From Pseudoduganella dura (GTDB lineage: Bacteria; Pseudomonadota; Gammaproteobacteria; Burkholderiales; Burkholderiaceae_D): 64,000 nucleotides of DNA. Made by a program: the position numbers and the translations under genes. Position 1 is the stretch's first letter. Each line of letters starts with the position of its first letter. The notes below the pieces were generated by a model, which saw nothing but the letters and a program-made list of their open reading frames with translations, ran no database searches and was not told the origin of the DNA. The stretch is taken from the NCBI RefSeq assembly GCF_009727155.1, contig NZ_WNWM01000002.1:558001-622000 (forward strand), written 5' to 3'. This document shows, piece after piece, positions 55,823 through 64,000 of this stretch.

Positions 55823-56620
55823 TCAGAACGTACGGTTCACGCCGACGATGGCGGTGGCCCTGGCGACGTTGGCCGATCGCAGGTTGCCGGCGGCATCCGC
55901 GATGCCCGTCGTGTAGGCCTTGTAGGCATCGGTCCGGCCCCACGCGCGCGTGACGGCGAAGGAGGCGCTCCAGCCGCCGCCCAGATCCTTCGTCACGCCC
56001 GCTTTCGCATCGCGCCAGTTCCACATGTCGTTGCCGGCGCCGGCAACGCGGCCGTCGCCCGCGTGCAGGTTCAGCGTCCAGCCGTTGCCCAGGTCGGGAT
56101 TGGCGCCCACGTCCAGGTAGCCGGTGCCGCGGGCATTCGGGATGCCGAAGAACTTGCCGCTCACGGTGCGGTAATACTTCAAATAGGCGGCCCGGTACGT
56201 CAGGCCCGGCACCAGCTCGGCATAGTCGAAGCGGTCGCCGGTGGCGCTGATGCGGGCGCCCGGGTAGCGGTAAATGTAGGCCGTCATGCTGTAGCCGATG
56301 GCGCCGAGGCTGCCGCTGTAGCCGCCGTACAGGTCCCACTCGAAGCGGCCGTCTTCCATGAAGCGGTCGCTGACCGTCGAGACCCACGTACCGGCCGACC
56401 AGCCGTCCGGCCGCACGACATCGATGCCGGCCTGCACGGCGGGCTTGCCCCACGTCTGGCGGATGCCGCGCGAAACATATTGGGACACCACGCCGGCGTT
56501 GGCGGACCATTGCGCCACCTGCGACGCGGTGTCGGGTTCGGACGACTGCGCGGCGCCCGCGCACAGGGCGAGGCAAAGCGCGGGCAGGAGCGCGCCGCTC
56601 CGTGGGAAATTCTGGGTCAT
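55823..56620 (-). CDS. TorF-family putative outer-membrane porin
   Basis: A 265-residue protein from the ATG at 56620. A signal peptide ([20 protein letters not shown]) is followed by [20 protein letters not shown], the diagnostic start of the TorF/gcw_chp family. The rest alternates beta strands and ends in the aromatic VGVNRTF expected of a beta barrel. The family is thought to form outer-membrane channels; substrate data are scarce. It is first in a two-gene operon with the Cache-domain chemoreceptor, suggesting that the porin admits the compound that is sensed. Confidence 0.85.
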   Translation of the reverse strand: MTQNFPRSGALLPALCLALCAGAAQSSEPDTASQVAQWSANAGVVSQYVSRGIRQTWGKPAVQAGIDVVRPDGWSAGTWVSTVSDRFMEDGRFEWDLYGGYSGSLGAIGYSMTAYIYRYPGARISATGDRFDYAELVPGLTYRAAYLKYYRTVSGKFFGIPNARGTGYLDVGANPDLGNGWTLNLHAGDGRVAGAGNDMWNWRDAKAGVTKDLGGGWSASFAVTRAWGRTDAYKAYTTGIADAAGNLRSANVARATAIVGVNRTF

Positions 56621-56854
56621 GGGAAGTTTGTGCAAGTGGCGGCAAACAGGCCGCGGTGGTTTGAAGAAATGTATCCGCGCGGCAATAATACCGGCGATTG
56701 GTACCGATCCTCGTGAAACGTGCGCTTTTGTCCACGCCTTTTGCGTGCATTGCGACATGAATGCAACAGAACCGCTCAGCGGATTGATCCGGTTCGGCCT
56801 GTGCGCGGCCTGCCCGCTCGGCTACACTCGGCCGTCGAATCAGATGGAGACCAC

Positions 56855-57949
56855 ATGCCCCGCCCCACCCTTGCGCCGGCAATGCTGCCCGCGATCCTGC
56901 TTGCCGCGCTGGCGGCCCCAGCCGGCGCCGCCCCGCCGCGGCAGCTGACCATGCCCGACATGCCGCTGCACGATCCCTTCGTGGTCGCGGACAAGGCCAG
57001 CGGCACGTACTACCTGTACACGTCGAACGTGCCGTCGATGAGCGGCGTATGCGATACCGGCATCATGGCCTACCAAAGCCGCGACCTCAGGACGTGGTCG
57101 GCGCCACAGGTGGTGTTCAGGGTACCGGCCGGCTCCTGGGCCAGCGGCGGCGCGTGGGCGCCGGAAGTGCATCCGTGGCGCGGCAAGTATTATCTGTTCA
57201 CCACGCTGCACAACGAGGCGGCCGCCATCGCCGCCCCTTCGGCTTCCGGCTGGCCGGCCTACCGGCGCGGCACCGTGATGGCGGTTGCCGACCGCCCGGA
57301 GGGGCCGTTCACCGTGACGAACGGCGGCGAACCCGTCGCCCCGGCGGAGCTGATGACGCTGGACGGCACGCTGTACGTGGACCGCGCCGGCAAGCCGTCC
57401 TATGTGTACGCGCACGAATGGATCCAGGCCGGCGACGGCACCATCGAGGCGCTGCCGCTGACGCAGGACCTGAAGCCGGCAGGACCGCCGAAGCTGCTGT
57501 TCAAGGCATCGAGCGCGCCATGGTCGAACGGGCAACGGCCGGTGGCGCCGGACGGCAGGCAGGCCAGGACGAATGTGTACGTCACCGACGGCCCGCAGCT
57601 GTATCCGTCGAAGGACGGCAGCCTGCTGATGCTGTGGTCGAGCTATGACAGCAACGGCTACGTGCAGTCGGTGGCGCGCTCGCCTTCCGGCGAACTGGCC
57701 GGGCCATGGGAGCAGCTCGAACCGATCGTGCGTCGCGATTCGGGGCACGGCATGCTGTTCGACACGTTCGACGGCAAGCGCATGCTGGTGGTGCACCGGC
57801 CGTTCAAGAATGCCCGCGGCAAGCTGTACGAGGTGCGCGACGCCGGCGGCAGGCTGGAAGTGCTGAACCAGCGCGTGGACCTCGACGGCGACCACCTGAT
57901 GGCGCCGTCGCCGCCGGAACGGGACCATTGCGCGGCTGGAGCGAAGTGA
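56855..57949 (+). CDS. Secreted glycoside hydrolase family 43 protein
   Basis: A 364-residue protein from the ATG at 56855, with GGAGA upstream and a signal peptide (MLPAILLAALAAPAGAA). Propeller motifs include MPLHDPFVVADKASGTYYLY (catalytic Asp), GGAWAPEVHPWRGKYYLFTT and PQLYPSKDGSLLMLWSSYDS. SGHGMLFDTFDGKRMLVVHR is a late GH43 segment with an active-site His. It is unlike the GH43 at 38603-39652 and is divergent from the porin-chemoreceptor operon. Arabinan or xylan side chains are likely targets. Confidence 0.85.
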   Translation: MPRPTLAPAMLPAILLAALAAPAGAAPPRQLTMPDMPLHDPFVVADKASGTYYLYTSNVPSMSGVCDTGIMAYQSRDLRTWSAPQVVFRVPAGSWASGGAWAPEVHPWRGKYYLFTTLHNEAAAIAAPSASGWPAYRRGTVMAVADRPEGPFTVTNGGEPVAPAELMTLDGTLYVDRAGKPSYVYAHEWIQAGDGTIEALPLTQDLKPAGPPKLLFKASSAPWSNGQRPVAPDGRQARTNVYVTDGPQLYPSKDGSLLMLWSSYDSNGYVQSVARSPSGELAGPWEQLEPIVRRDSGHGMLFDTFDGKRMLVVHRPFKNARGKLYEVRDAGGRLEVLNQRVDLDGDHLMAPSPPERDHCAAGAK

Positions 57950-57996
57950 CGGTAGGAGTATGGCGTGCGGACAAGTACGGACTTCGGCTCGGAAAA

Positions 57997-58047
57997 CCGG
58001 TGTCCGACCGTTGCGGCGGACCGACCGAAGAGCCGGTGTCCGACACC
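57997..58047. repeat. Pair of GGTGTCCGAC repeats, second palindromic
   Basis: CCGGTGTCCGAC occurs at 57997-58008 and again at 58033-58044. The second copy extends to the palindrome GGTGTCCGACACC (58035-58047). They sit in the gap between the convergent GH43 and LysR genes. From memory such GGTGTC-x-GACACC elements are frequent in Massilia and Duganella intergenic regions, so this is likely a REP-type repeat. Confidence 0.5.
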
Positions 58048-58140
58048 AGAATGTCGACGTTACGGGAAGCATCGATTGTCGCCAGCTGAACGGCACTGGA
58101 TAGCAGCGGTACGCACAGCTGATATGCCCTTCCGGTGCGT

Positions 58141-59085
58141 TCAGGTGGCGCGATCCTCCTTGCGCCGCCGTGGCCGCACCCTCGCGGCATCGTCCGCGGC
58201 GACGCGCGCGGCGTCGGCGACGGCCAGGAAATTGTCGACCTTGGCCGAGCGTTCGGCGTCGCGCGAGGCCAGTGCCAGGTTGGTGACGACCTGCGCATCG
58301 GCGATGTCGACATACACCACGCCTTCGGCGCGGATCTGGCTGACCGAGGCGGGCACGATCGAGACCCCGAACTCGGCGGACACGAGGTTGACGACGGAGG
58401 ACAGCTGCGGCGCCTGCTGGCCCGGCAAGGGTTCGAATCCGGCATGCCGGCACGCGTTCAGGATCTCGTCGTGCAGCATCGGGCTTTCTTCGCGGGGAAT
58501 CAGCACGAAGGATTCGCCGGCGAGCGCCGTGAGCGGGATGCGGCGGCTCTTCGCCAGCCGGTGGCCGGCCGGAAGCACCACCTTCATCGGCTCGCTGGCG
58601 ATCTGGTACAGCGCGATGCCGGCGAACGAGTGCGTGCCGGGGCGCAGCAGCGCCAGGTCGAGCCGGCCTTCTTCCAGCAAGGCGAGCAGCTGCGACGTGG
58701 TGCCCTCGGTCAGCGTCAGCGCCACGCCGGGATACGTGGCGCGAAATACCCGGATCAGCGAGCGCACGATCGGGTGGAACGCGGCGGAAGCGGTCAGCCC
58801 CAGGTGCAGGCGGCCGGTCTCGCCGCGCCCGGCGCGTTGCGCATTCAATACAGCCTGCTGCGCATCCCCGAGCAGCCGTTTCGCATCGACCAGCAGTGCC
58901 TTGCCGGCCTCGGTGAGCGCCACGCCATGGCCCGTGCGGTAAAAAACGTGCACGTCGAGCTCGCGCTCGAGCGTGAGGATCTGCTGGCTCAGCGGCGGCT
59001 GGCCAATGCCGAGTTTTTCGGCTGCCCGTGTGACATTGCCCTCTTCGGCCACCGCGACGAAATAGCGCAGGCGTCGTAAATCCAT
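58141..59085 (-). CDS. LysR-family transcriptional regulator
   Basis: A 314-residue regulator: MDLRRLRYFVAVAEEGNVTR and AEKLGIGQPPLSQQILTLER form the winged helix, of the CatR/BenM-like subgroup (LRYFVAVAE, QPPLSQQI). The effector domain begins near GRLHLGLTASAAFHPIV. The C terminus is a basic tail. It is divergent from sdhCDAB across a 172-base spacer, so it may regulate the operon or a distant target; CatR-like proteins usually sense aromatic-degradation metabolites, which would be unusual for sdh control. Confidence 0.88.
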   Translation of the reverse strand: MDLRRLRYFVAVAEEGNVTRAAEKLGIGQPPLSQQILTLERELDVHVFYRTGHGVALTEAGKALLVDAKRLLGDAQQAVLNAQRAGRGETGRLHLGLTASAAFHPIVRSLIRVFRATYPGVALTLTEGTTSQLLALLEEGRLDLALLRPGTHSFAGIALYQIASEPMKVVLPAGHRLAKSRRIPLTALAGESFVLIPREESPMLHDEILNACRHAGFEPLPGQQAPQLSSVVNLVSAEFGVSIVPASVSQIRAEGVVYVDIADAQVVTNLALASRDAERSAKVDNFLAVADAARVAADDAARVRPRRRKEDRAT

Positions 59086-59257
59086 CCTGTTTTCCTATGT
59101 TTAGCCATGCGCTAATTGCGAACCACTACGCGGTATTGCAAAAAGCTCTGGGATTCAACTGTTTCATATATTGGACAGTATAGCGCAACGTCGCGATAAT
59201 CCATGCCTTGCAACCTGGCGCACTCCGCCCGGGAAAAAACTCAGGAGAGAGGTCTCA

Positions 59258-59674
59258 ATGGCTGTCGAAGGCACCCAAACAAAAGCGCGACGGGAGTTCC
59301 GCAACATCCACGTCACGGAATTGATGAACTACCGCCAGCCGTTCTCGGCGATCGTGTCGATCATGCACCGCGTCAGCGGTTTCCTGATGTTCCTGCTGCT
59401 GCCGTTCATCCTGTACCTGCTGCAGGAAAGCATCCGCTCGGAAATCTCGTTTGCCCACTTCCAGGGCATCGCGTCGCACCCGCTGGCCAAGCTGGTGATC
59501 CTGGCGCTGGTGTGGGGCTACATGCACCACTTCTGCGCCGGCATCCGCCACCTGGTGATGGATACCCACGTGGGCCTGGACAAGGATTCGGCCCGCAAGA
59601 GCGCCGTGTCCGTGCTGGTGGTTACCTGGGCTGTCGTGATCGTGGTTGCCCTGAAACTGTTCGGAGTCTTCTAA
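59258..59674 (+). CDS. sdhC: Succinate dehydrogenase cytochrome b556 subunit
   Basis: A 138-residue protein from the ATG at 59258, with AGGAGAGAGG upstream. Three membrane helices follow YRQPFSAIVSIMHRVSGFLM, which holds the conserved S-x2-HR-x-SG motif. YMHHFCAGIRHLVMDTHVGL supplies a heme-ligand histidine. It anchors complex II and binds heme b and quinone with SdhD. First gene of sdhCDAB. Confidence 0.95.
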   Translation: MAVEGTQTKARREFRNIHVTELMNYRQPFSAIVSIMHRVSGFLMFLLLPFILYLLQESIRSEISFAHFQGIASHPLAKLVILALVWGYMHHFCAGIRHLVMDTHVGLDKDSARKSAVSVLVVTWAVVIVVALKLFGVF

Positions 59675-59677
59675 GCC

Positions 59678-60040
59678 ATGAAAAACAATATCGGACCGAA
59701 GCGCCTCGTCGTCGGCGCCCACTACGGCCTGGGCGAATACCTGGCCCAGCGCGCCACCGCGATCGTGATGGTGGTGTACACCGCCGTGCTGCTGATCGCC
59801 TTCCTGACCGGGAACAACTTCTCGTACGAAGGCTGGGCCGGCCTGTTCGCGCAGACCTGGTTCAAGCTGTTCACCTTGGCCACGCTGCTGGGGCTGTTCT
59901 ATCACGCCTGGGTCGGCGTGGTCAGCATCTATCAGGATTATGTGAAGAACGTGGCCGTTCGCTTCATCATCCAAACCGCTTCCGCCGTGTGGCTGGTGGC
60001 ATGCGCCGTGTGGTCGGTGCAGATTCTCTGGAGTGTGTAA
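59678..60040 (+). CDS. sdhD: Succinate dehydrogenase membrane anchor subunit
   Basis: A 120-residue protein with three membrane helices. AQRATAIVMVVYTAVLLIAF begins the first, and FYHAWVGVVSIYQDYVKNVA carries the histidine heme ligand and the D-Y pair at the quinone site. It starts three bases after the sdhC stop and ends three bases before sdhA. It completes the membrane anchor of complex II. Confidence 0.95.
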   Translation: MKNNIGPKRLVVGAHYGLGEYLAQRATAIVMVVYTAVLLIAFLTGNNFSYEGWAGLFAQTWFKLFTLATLLGLFYHAWVGVVSIYQDYVKNVAVRFIIQTASAVWLVACAVWSVQILWSV

Positions 60041-60043
60041 ATC

Positions 60044-61822
60044 GTGGCAGCAATCAAATCCGCAATCCCAGTCCGCCGCTTCGACGCGGTGATCGTCGGC
60101 GCCGGCGGCTCCGGCATGCGCGCTTCCCTGCAACTGGCCGAAGCGGGCCTGAACGTGGCCGTGTTGTCGAAAGTGTTCCCGACCCGCTCGCACACCGTGG
60201 CGGCGCAGGGCGGCATCGGCGCCTCGCTGGGCAACATGGCTGAAGACAGCTGGTTCTGGCACATGTTCGACACCGTCAAGGGTGGCGACTACCTGGGCGA
60301 CCAGGATGCGATCGAATTCATGTGCCGCGAAGCACCGAAGGTCGTGTACGAGCTGGAACACTTCGGCATGCCGTTCGACCGCAATCCCGACGGCACGATC
60401 TACCAGCGCCCGTTCGGCGGCCACACGGCCAACTTCGGCGAGAAGGCCGTGCAGCGCGCCTGCGCCGCGGCCGACCGCACCGGCCACGCGCTGCTCCATA
60501 CGCTGTACCAGCGTAACGTCCGTGCCCGCACCCACTTCTTCGTCGAATGGATGGCGCTGGACCTGATCCGCGATTCGGAAGGCGACGTGATCGGCGTGGT
60601 GGCGCTGGAAATGGAAACCGGCGAAGTGATGATCCTGCAGGCGAAGACGACGATCTTCGCCACCGGCGGCGCCGGGCGGATCTTCGCCGCGTCGACCAAC
60701 GCGTTCATCAACACCGGCGACGGCATGGGCATGGCCGCACGGGCCGGCCTGCCGCTGCAGGACATGGAATTCTGGCAGTTCCACCCGACCGGCGTGGCCG
60801 GCGCGGGCGTCTTGATCACCGAAGGCGTGCGCGGCGAAGGCGGCATCCTGATCAACTCGCAGGGCGAGCGCTTCATGGAGCGCTACGCGCCGACGCTGAA
60901 GGACCTGGCGCCGCGCGACTTCGTGTCGCGCTCGATGGACCAGGAAATCAAGGAAGGCCGCGGCGTGGGCCCGAACAAGGACCACGTGCTGCTCGACCTG
61001 CGCCACATCGGCAAGGAAACGATCGAGAAGCGCCTGCCGTCGATCCTGGAAATCGGTCACAAGTTCGCCAACGTGGACGCGACGAAGGAACCGATCCCGG
61101 TCGTGCCGACGATTCACTACCAGATGGGCGGTATTCCAACGAACATCCACGGCCAGGTCGTGGCACCGTCGGCCGACGGCTCGCAGAAGATCGTCAACGG
61201 CCTGTACGCGATCGGCGAATGCGCCTGCGTCTCCGTGCACGGTGCGAACCGCCTGGGCACGAACTCTCTGCTCGACCTGGTGGTGTTCGGCCGCGCGGCC
61301 GGCAACCACGTGGTGGCCTCGAACCTGAAGGCAAAAGAGCACAAGGACCTGCCGAAGGATGCGTCCGACTACGCCCTGAACCGCCTGAACAAGCTGGAAA
61401 CCTCGACCGGCAGCGAAAAGGTGCAGGGCGTGGCCAACGACATCCGCGCCACGATGCAGAAATACTGCGGCGTGTTCCGCACCGACGACCTGCTGAAAGC
61501 CGGCTTCGACGAGATCATGAAGCTCGACGAGCGGCGCAAGCACGTGTCGTTCAAGGACAAGTCGAAGGTGTTCAACACGGCCAGAGTCGAAGCGCTCGAA
61601 CTGGACAACCTGATCGAGACGGCCAAGGCCACGATCACGTCGGCCGTGGCGCGCAAGGAATCGCGCGGCGCCCACGCGCACAGCGATTTCCCGAACCGCG
61701 ACGACGAGAACTGGATGAAGCACACGCTGTGGTTCTCCGAAGGCAACCGCCTGGACTACAAGCCGGTCGTCACCAAACCGCTGACGGTGGAAACCTTCAA
61801 GCCAAAAGCACGCACTTTCTAA
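60044..61822 (+). CDS. sdhA: Succinate dehydrogenase flavoprotein subunit
   Basis: A 592-residue protein with a GTG start at 60044. [20 protein letters not shown] is the FAD fold; [20 protein letters not shown] holds the histidine that binds FAD covalently. [20 protein letters not shown] and [20 protein letters not shown] complete the active site. It oxidises succinate to fumarate in the TCA cycle. Its length is standard for alpha/betaproteobacterial SdhA. Confidence 0.97.
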   Translation: MAAIKSAIPVRRFDAVIVGAGGSGMRASLQLAEAGLNVAVLSKVFPTRSHTVAAQGGIGASLGNMAEDSWFWHMFDTVKGGDYLGDQDAIEFMCREAPKVVYELEHFGMPFDRNPDGTIYQRPFGGHTANFGEKAVQRACAAADRTGHALLHTLYQRNVRARTHFFVEWMALDLIRDSEGDVIGVVALEMETGEVMILQAKTTIFATGGAGRIFAASTNAFINTGDGMGMAARAGLPLQDMEFWQFHPTGVAGAGVLITEGVRGEGGILINSQGERFMERYAPTLKDLAPRDFVSRSMDQEIKEGRGVGPNKDHVLLDLRHIGKETIEKRLPSILEIGHKFANVDATKEPIPVVPTIHYQMGGIPTNIHGQVVAPSADGSQKIVNGLYAIGECACVSVHGANRLGTNSLLDLVVFGRAAGNHVVASNLKAKEHKDLPKDASDYALNRLNKLETSTGSEKVQGVANDIRATMQKYCGVFRTDDLLKAGFDEIMKLDERRKHVSFKDKSKVFNTARVEALELDNLIETAKATITSAVARKESRGAHAHSDFPNRDDENWMKHTLWFSEGNRLDYKPVVTKPLTVETFKPKARTF

Positions 61823-61834
61823 GGTCTTACTGAC

Positions 61835-62545
61835 ATGGCACGCACTCTCAAATTCAAGATTTACCGCTACGATCCGGACAAGGATGCCAAGCCTTACATG
61901 CAGGACCTGACGGTCGAGCTGAAGGACACCGACAAGATGCTGCTCGACGCGCTGCAGCGCATCAAGTCGGACGTGGACGATTCGCTGGCGCTGCGCCGCT
62001 CGTGCCGCGAAGGCGTGTGCGGTTCGGATGCGATGAACGTCAACGGCAAGAACCGCCTGGCGTGCACGACGAACCTGAACGAACTGGTCGAACCGATCAT
62101 CCTGCGCCCGCTGCCGGGCCTGCCGGTGATCCGCGACCTGATCGTGGACATGACGCAGTTCTTCAAGCAGTACGAATCGATCAAGCCGTTCCTGATCAAC
62201 GAATCGATCCCGCCGGAGAAGGAACGCCTGCAGACGCCGGCCGAGCGCGAAGAGCTCGACGGCCTGTACGAGTGTATCCTGTGCGCGTGCTGCTCGACGT
62301 CGTGCCCGTCGTTCTGGTGGAACCCGGACAAGTTCGTGGGTCCGGCCGGCCTGCTGCAGGCCTACCGCTTCATCGCCGACTCGCGCGACGAAGCCACCGG
62401 CCAGCGCCTGGACGATCTGGAAGATCCGTACCGCCTGTTCCGCTGCCACTCGATCATGAACTGCGTGGACGTGTGCCCGAAGGGCCTGAACCCGAACCGC
62501 GCGATCGGCAAGATCAAGGAACTGATGGTTCGCCGCGCGATCTAG
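61835..62545 (+). CDS. sdhB: Succinate dehydrogenase iron-sulfur subunit
   Basis: A 236-residue protein. SCREGVCGSDAMNVNGKNRL gives the [2Fe-2S] ligands. YECILCACCSTSCPSFWWNP and CHSIMNCVDVCPKGLNP supply the [4Fe-4S] and [3Fe-4S] ligands. It passes electrons from SdhA to quinone. It is the last gene of sdhCDAB and is followed by a strong terminator. Confidence 0.97.
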   Translation: MARTLKFKIYRYDPDKDAKPYMQDLTVELKDTDKMLLDALQRIKSDVDDSLALRRSCREGVCGSDAMNVNGKNRLACTTNLNELVEPIILRPLPGLPVIRDLIVDMTQFFKQYESIKPFLINESIPPEKERLQTPAEREELDGLYECILCACCSTSCPSFWWNPDKFVGPAGLLQAYRFIADSRDEATGQRLDDLEDPYRLFRCHSIMNCVDVCPKGLNPNRAIGKIKELMVRRAI

Positions 62546-62572
62546 AAGCCGCGCACGCGGGATACCGCAATG

Positions 62573-62617
62573 AAAAAGCCGGGGTGAACGCGCAATGCGT
62601 TTGCCCCGGCTTTTTTT
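62573..62617 (+). terminator. Rho-independent terminator of sdhCDAB
   Basis: AAAAAGCCGGGG (62573-62584) pairs with CCCCGGCTTTTT (62604-62615), with extra pairing toward the loop, and runs into TTTTTTT. It lies 28 bases after the sdhB stop. Confidence 0.9.
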
Positions 62618-62798
62618 CGGCTGGTGCCGGCAATGGACGAGCTGGAACCATGACATTCTTCGGCACCTTGCCCCCTTCCCTGCAGACCCGGTGGGCGATA
62701 TACAGCCGGCCCTGTTGGGGCGTCTGCCTCCTGTATTTTCGGTTAGTTGCAAATTGACCGCTGCGCTTCGGCAGTGGCAGGCATGCGAGAATTTACCG

Positions 62799-64000
62799 AT
62801 GAAAAATCCCGCATCGGCCCTCTTTTCCGGCCATGGCGAAGTGCGTTCCCTGCTGCGCAAGCGGGACTGGAGCGGCTTTCCGTTCGGCCCGCCGGAACGA
62901 TGGCCGCCGATCGTGCGGCAGACCATCGACATGCTGCTCCATACCCCGGCGCCGATGAGTTTCCTGTGGGGCGACGACCTTCTGTATTTCTACAACGATG
63001 CCTACACGGCGATCCTGGCCGACAAGCATCCCGCGGCGCTGGCCGGGCCATTGTGGGAAAACTGGCACGAGCACCAGGACGAGTTTGCCCCCATCGTGCG
63101 CAAGGCGCAGGATGGCGAAGCCTGCATTCTCACCGACATGCCATTCCCGGTCGCCCGCGGCGGCACGCTGCAGCAGGGTTATTTCACCTATACCCTGCTG
63201 CCGGTGTTCGATGCGGCCGGCGGCGTGACCGGCATTCTCGCGATCACGATCGAAACCACCATGCGGGTATTGTCGAACCGCCGGCAGGAATTCCAGCTGG
63301 GCCTTGCCGACCTGGTGCGCCCGCTCACCGATCCCCACGAAGTGATCGCCAGGGCCAGCGAGCTTCTGGGCCGGTGCCTCGCGGCGGACCGCGTGGTCTA
63401 CGCCCTGGTGGACGACACGGGCGACACGGCGACCATCGAACGGGACTGGACCAGCGGCAGGCTGCCGACGATGGCGGGCAGCTTTTTCCACCTGGACGAA
63501 TTCGGCCCCGCGCTGGCCGACGCCGTGCGCGCCGGAACGTCGCTGGTGCTGGGCGACGTCAAGGCGGACGAGCGCTCCGCCGCTTTCGCGAAAGCGTACA
63601 CGGACCTCGGCCTGCAGGCCGTGCTGGTGATCCCGTTGATGAAACAGGGGCGCCTGCGCGCGCTGCTCAACGTGCATCACGTGGAACCCCATGCATGGAC
63701 CCGTGTCGACGTGGACATCGCGGAAGACATGGCGGACCGCACCTGGTCGGCCGTGGAAAGTGCGCGCTCGCAGGCCGAGCTGCGCGAGGCGGACCGGCGC
63801 AAGGACGAGTTCCTGGCCATGCTGGCCCATGAATTGCGCAATCCGCTGGCACCGATCGGCGCGGCCGCCGAGCTGCTGCAGCACGGCAAGCTCGACGAGG
63901 CCAGCGTGTTGCGCACCAGCCAGGTCATCGGCCGCCAGGTGCGGCACATGACCAGCCTGGTGGACGACCTGCTCGACGTGTCGCGCGTCACGCGCGGCCT
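62799..64000 (+). CDS. PAS/GAF sensor histidine kinase (3' end outside window)
   Basis: The frame from the ATG at 62799 stays open to the window end, 400 codons. [20 protein letters not shown] and [20 protein letters not shown] are the start of a PAS domain seen in this kinase class. A GAF domain follows from about residue 165 ([20 protein letters not shown]). [20 protein letters not shown] is the H-box with the phosphorylated histidine, and [18 protein letters not shown] the second dimerisation helix. The ATPase domain, and any receiver domain, lies beyond the window. No membrane helix is seen, so it should be cytosolic. The signal is unknown. Confidence 0.88.
   Translation, partial: MKNPASALFSGHGEVRSLLRKRDWSGFPFGPPERWPPIVRQTIDMLLHTPAPMSFLWGDDLLYFYNDAYTAILADKHPAALAGPLWENWHEHQDEFAPIVRKAQDGEACILTDMPFPVARGGTLQQGYFTYTLLPVFDAAGGVTGILAITIETTMRVLSNRRQEFQLGLADLVRPLTDPHEVIARASELLGRCLAADRVVYALVDDTGDTATIERDWTSGRLPTMAGSFFHLDEFGPALADAVRAGTSLVLGDVKADERSAAFAKAYTDLGLQAVLVIPLMKQGRLRALLNVHHVEPHAWTRVDVDIAEDMADRTWSAVESARSQAELREADRRKDEFLAMLAHELRNPLAPIGAAAELLQHGKLDEASVLRTSQVIGRQVRHMTSLVDDLLDVSRVTRG

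Noticed and set aside
59255..62932. A 1225-codon open frame on the minus strand across sdhCDAB
   Set aside because: It is antisense to four certain genes. Its His/Arg/Ala/Val-rich translation is typical of the mirror frame in high-GC DNA and shows no domain.
1..64000. CRISPR arrays or toxin-antitoxin pairs
   Set aside because: No regularly spaced repeats and no paired small genes with recognisable toxin or antitoxin motifs were found.

Overview
The window looks like chromosome of a high-GC betaproteobacterium, most likely Oxalobacteraceae (Massilia/Duganella-like). This is inferred from the overall protein sequences, the sdhCDAB organisation, the mixture of plant-polysaccharide enzymes, carotenoid genes and chemoreceptors, and a GGTGTCCGACACC-type palindrome. 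No rRNA, tRNA or CRISPR array was seen. The sequence divides into two parts. Positions 1 to about 33.6 kb are less GC-rich and accessory in character. From about 33.9 kb to the end the DNA is strongly GC-rich, with G/C third positions, and carries chromosomal genes.

Left part. 1-8.9 kb holds a catabolic locus: an MBL-fold hydrolase, two SnoaL-like proteins, a CrtO/phytoene-desaturase-like FAD oxidoreductase with a translationally coupled 71-residue protein, a class III (glutathione-dependent formaldehyde) dehydrogenase, a VanA-like Rieske oxygenase, an enol-lactonase-like hydrolase, a LysR regulator and an SDR. 9.1-16.9 kb is a decayed mobile island: two diverged alpA copies, a broken tyrosine integrase and IS66 relics surround a sulfatase, its formylglycine-generating enzyme and a TonB receptor. 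17-26.9 kb contains an orphan molybdenum hydroxylase large subunit, two NAD(P)-binding proteins, a metallo-beta-lactamase lipoprotein and a complete paoABCD-type aldehyde oxidoreductase operon. 27.2-30.9 kb is an MFS/cupin/carboxymuconolactone-decarboxylase group with a convergent LysR gene. An internally deleted IS256-family element lies at 31.1-31.7 kb, followed by a VOC protein and a conserved protein of unknown role.

Right part. 33.9-36.8 kb is an arsRBCH arsenic resistance operon with a visible operator dyad. Next come corA and mntP, the latter behind a yybP-ykoY-type manganese riboswitch, then a GH43 enzyme and a chemoreceptor. 41.6-48.0 kb is a full zeaxanthin-glucoside cluster, crtE-crtX-crtY-crtI-crtB with crtZ convergent and overlapping crtB. 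After it come a DUF2141 protein, a GH28 enzyme, uppP, and an operon of a TerC/CBS protein, a previously unremarked 29-residue WPDY-repeat peptide and exoD. A CzcI-like secreted protein, a Cache-domain chemoreceptor paired with a TorF-type porin, a second GH43 enzyme and a LysR gene precede sdhCDAB. The succinate dehydrogenase operon ends in a strong terminator, and the window closes inside a PAS/GAF histidine kinase.

The most interesting items are the WPDY-repeat microprotein between terC and exoD, the crt cluster with its 107-bp antisense overlap, the manganese riboswitch, the repeated TCTTTCGATAGGTGC motif at two catabolic promoters, and the sulfatase cargo between duplicated alpA genes. 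Function assignments come from reading the translations; no database search was run.
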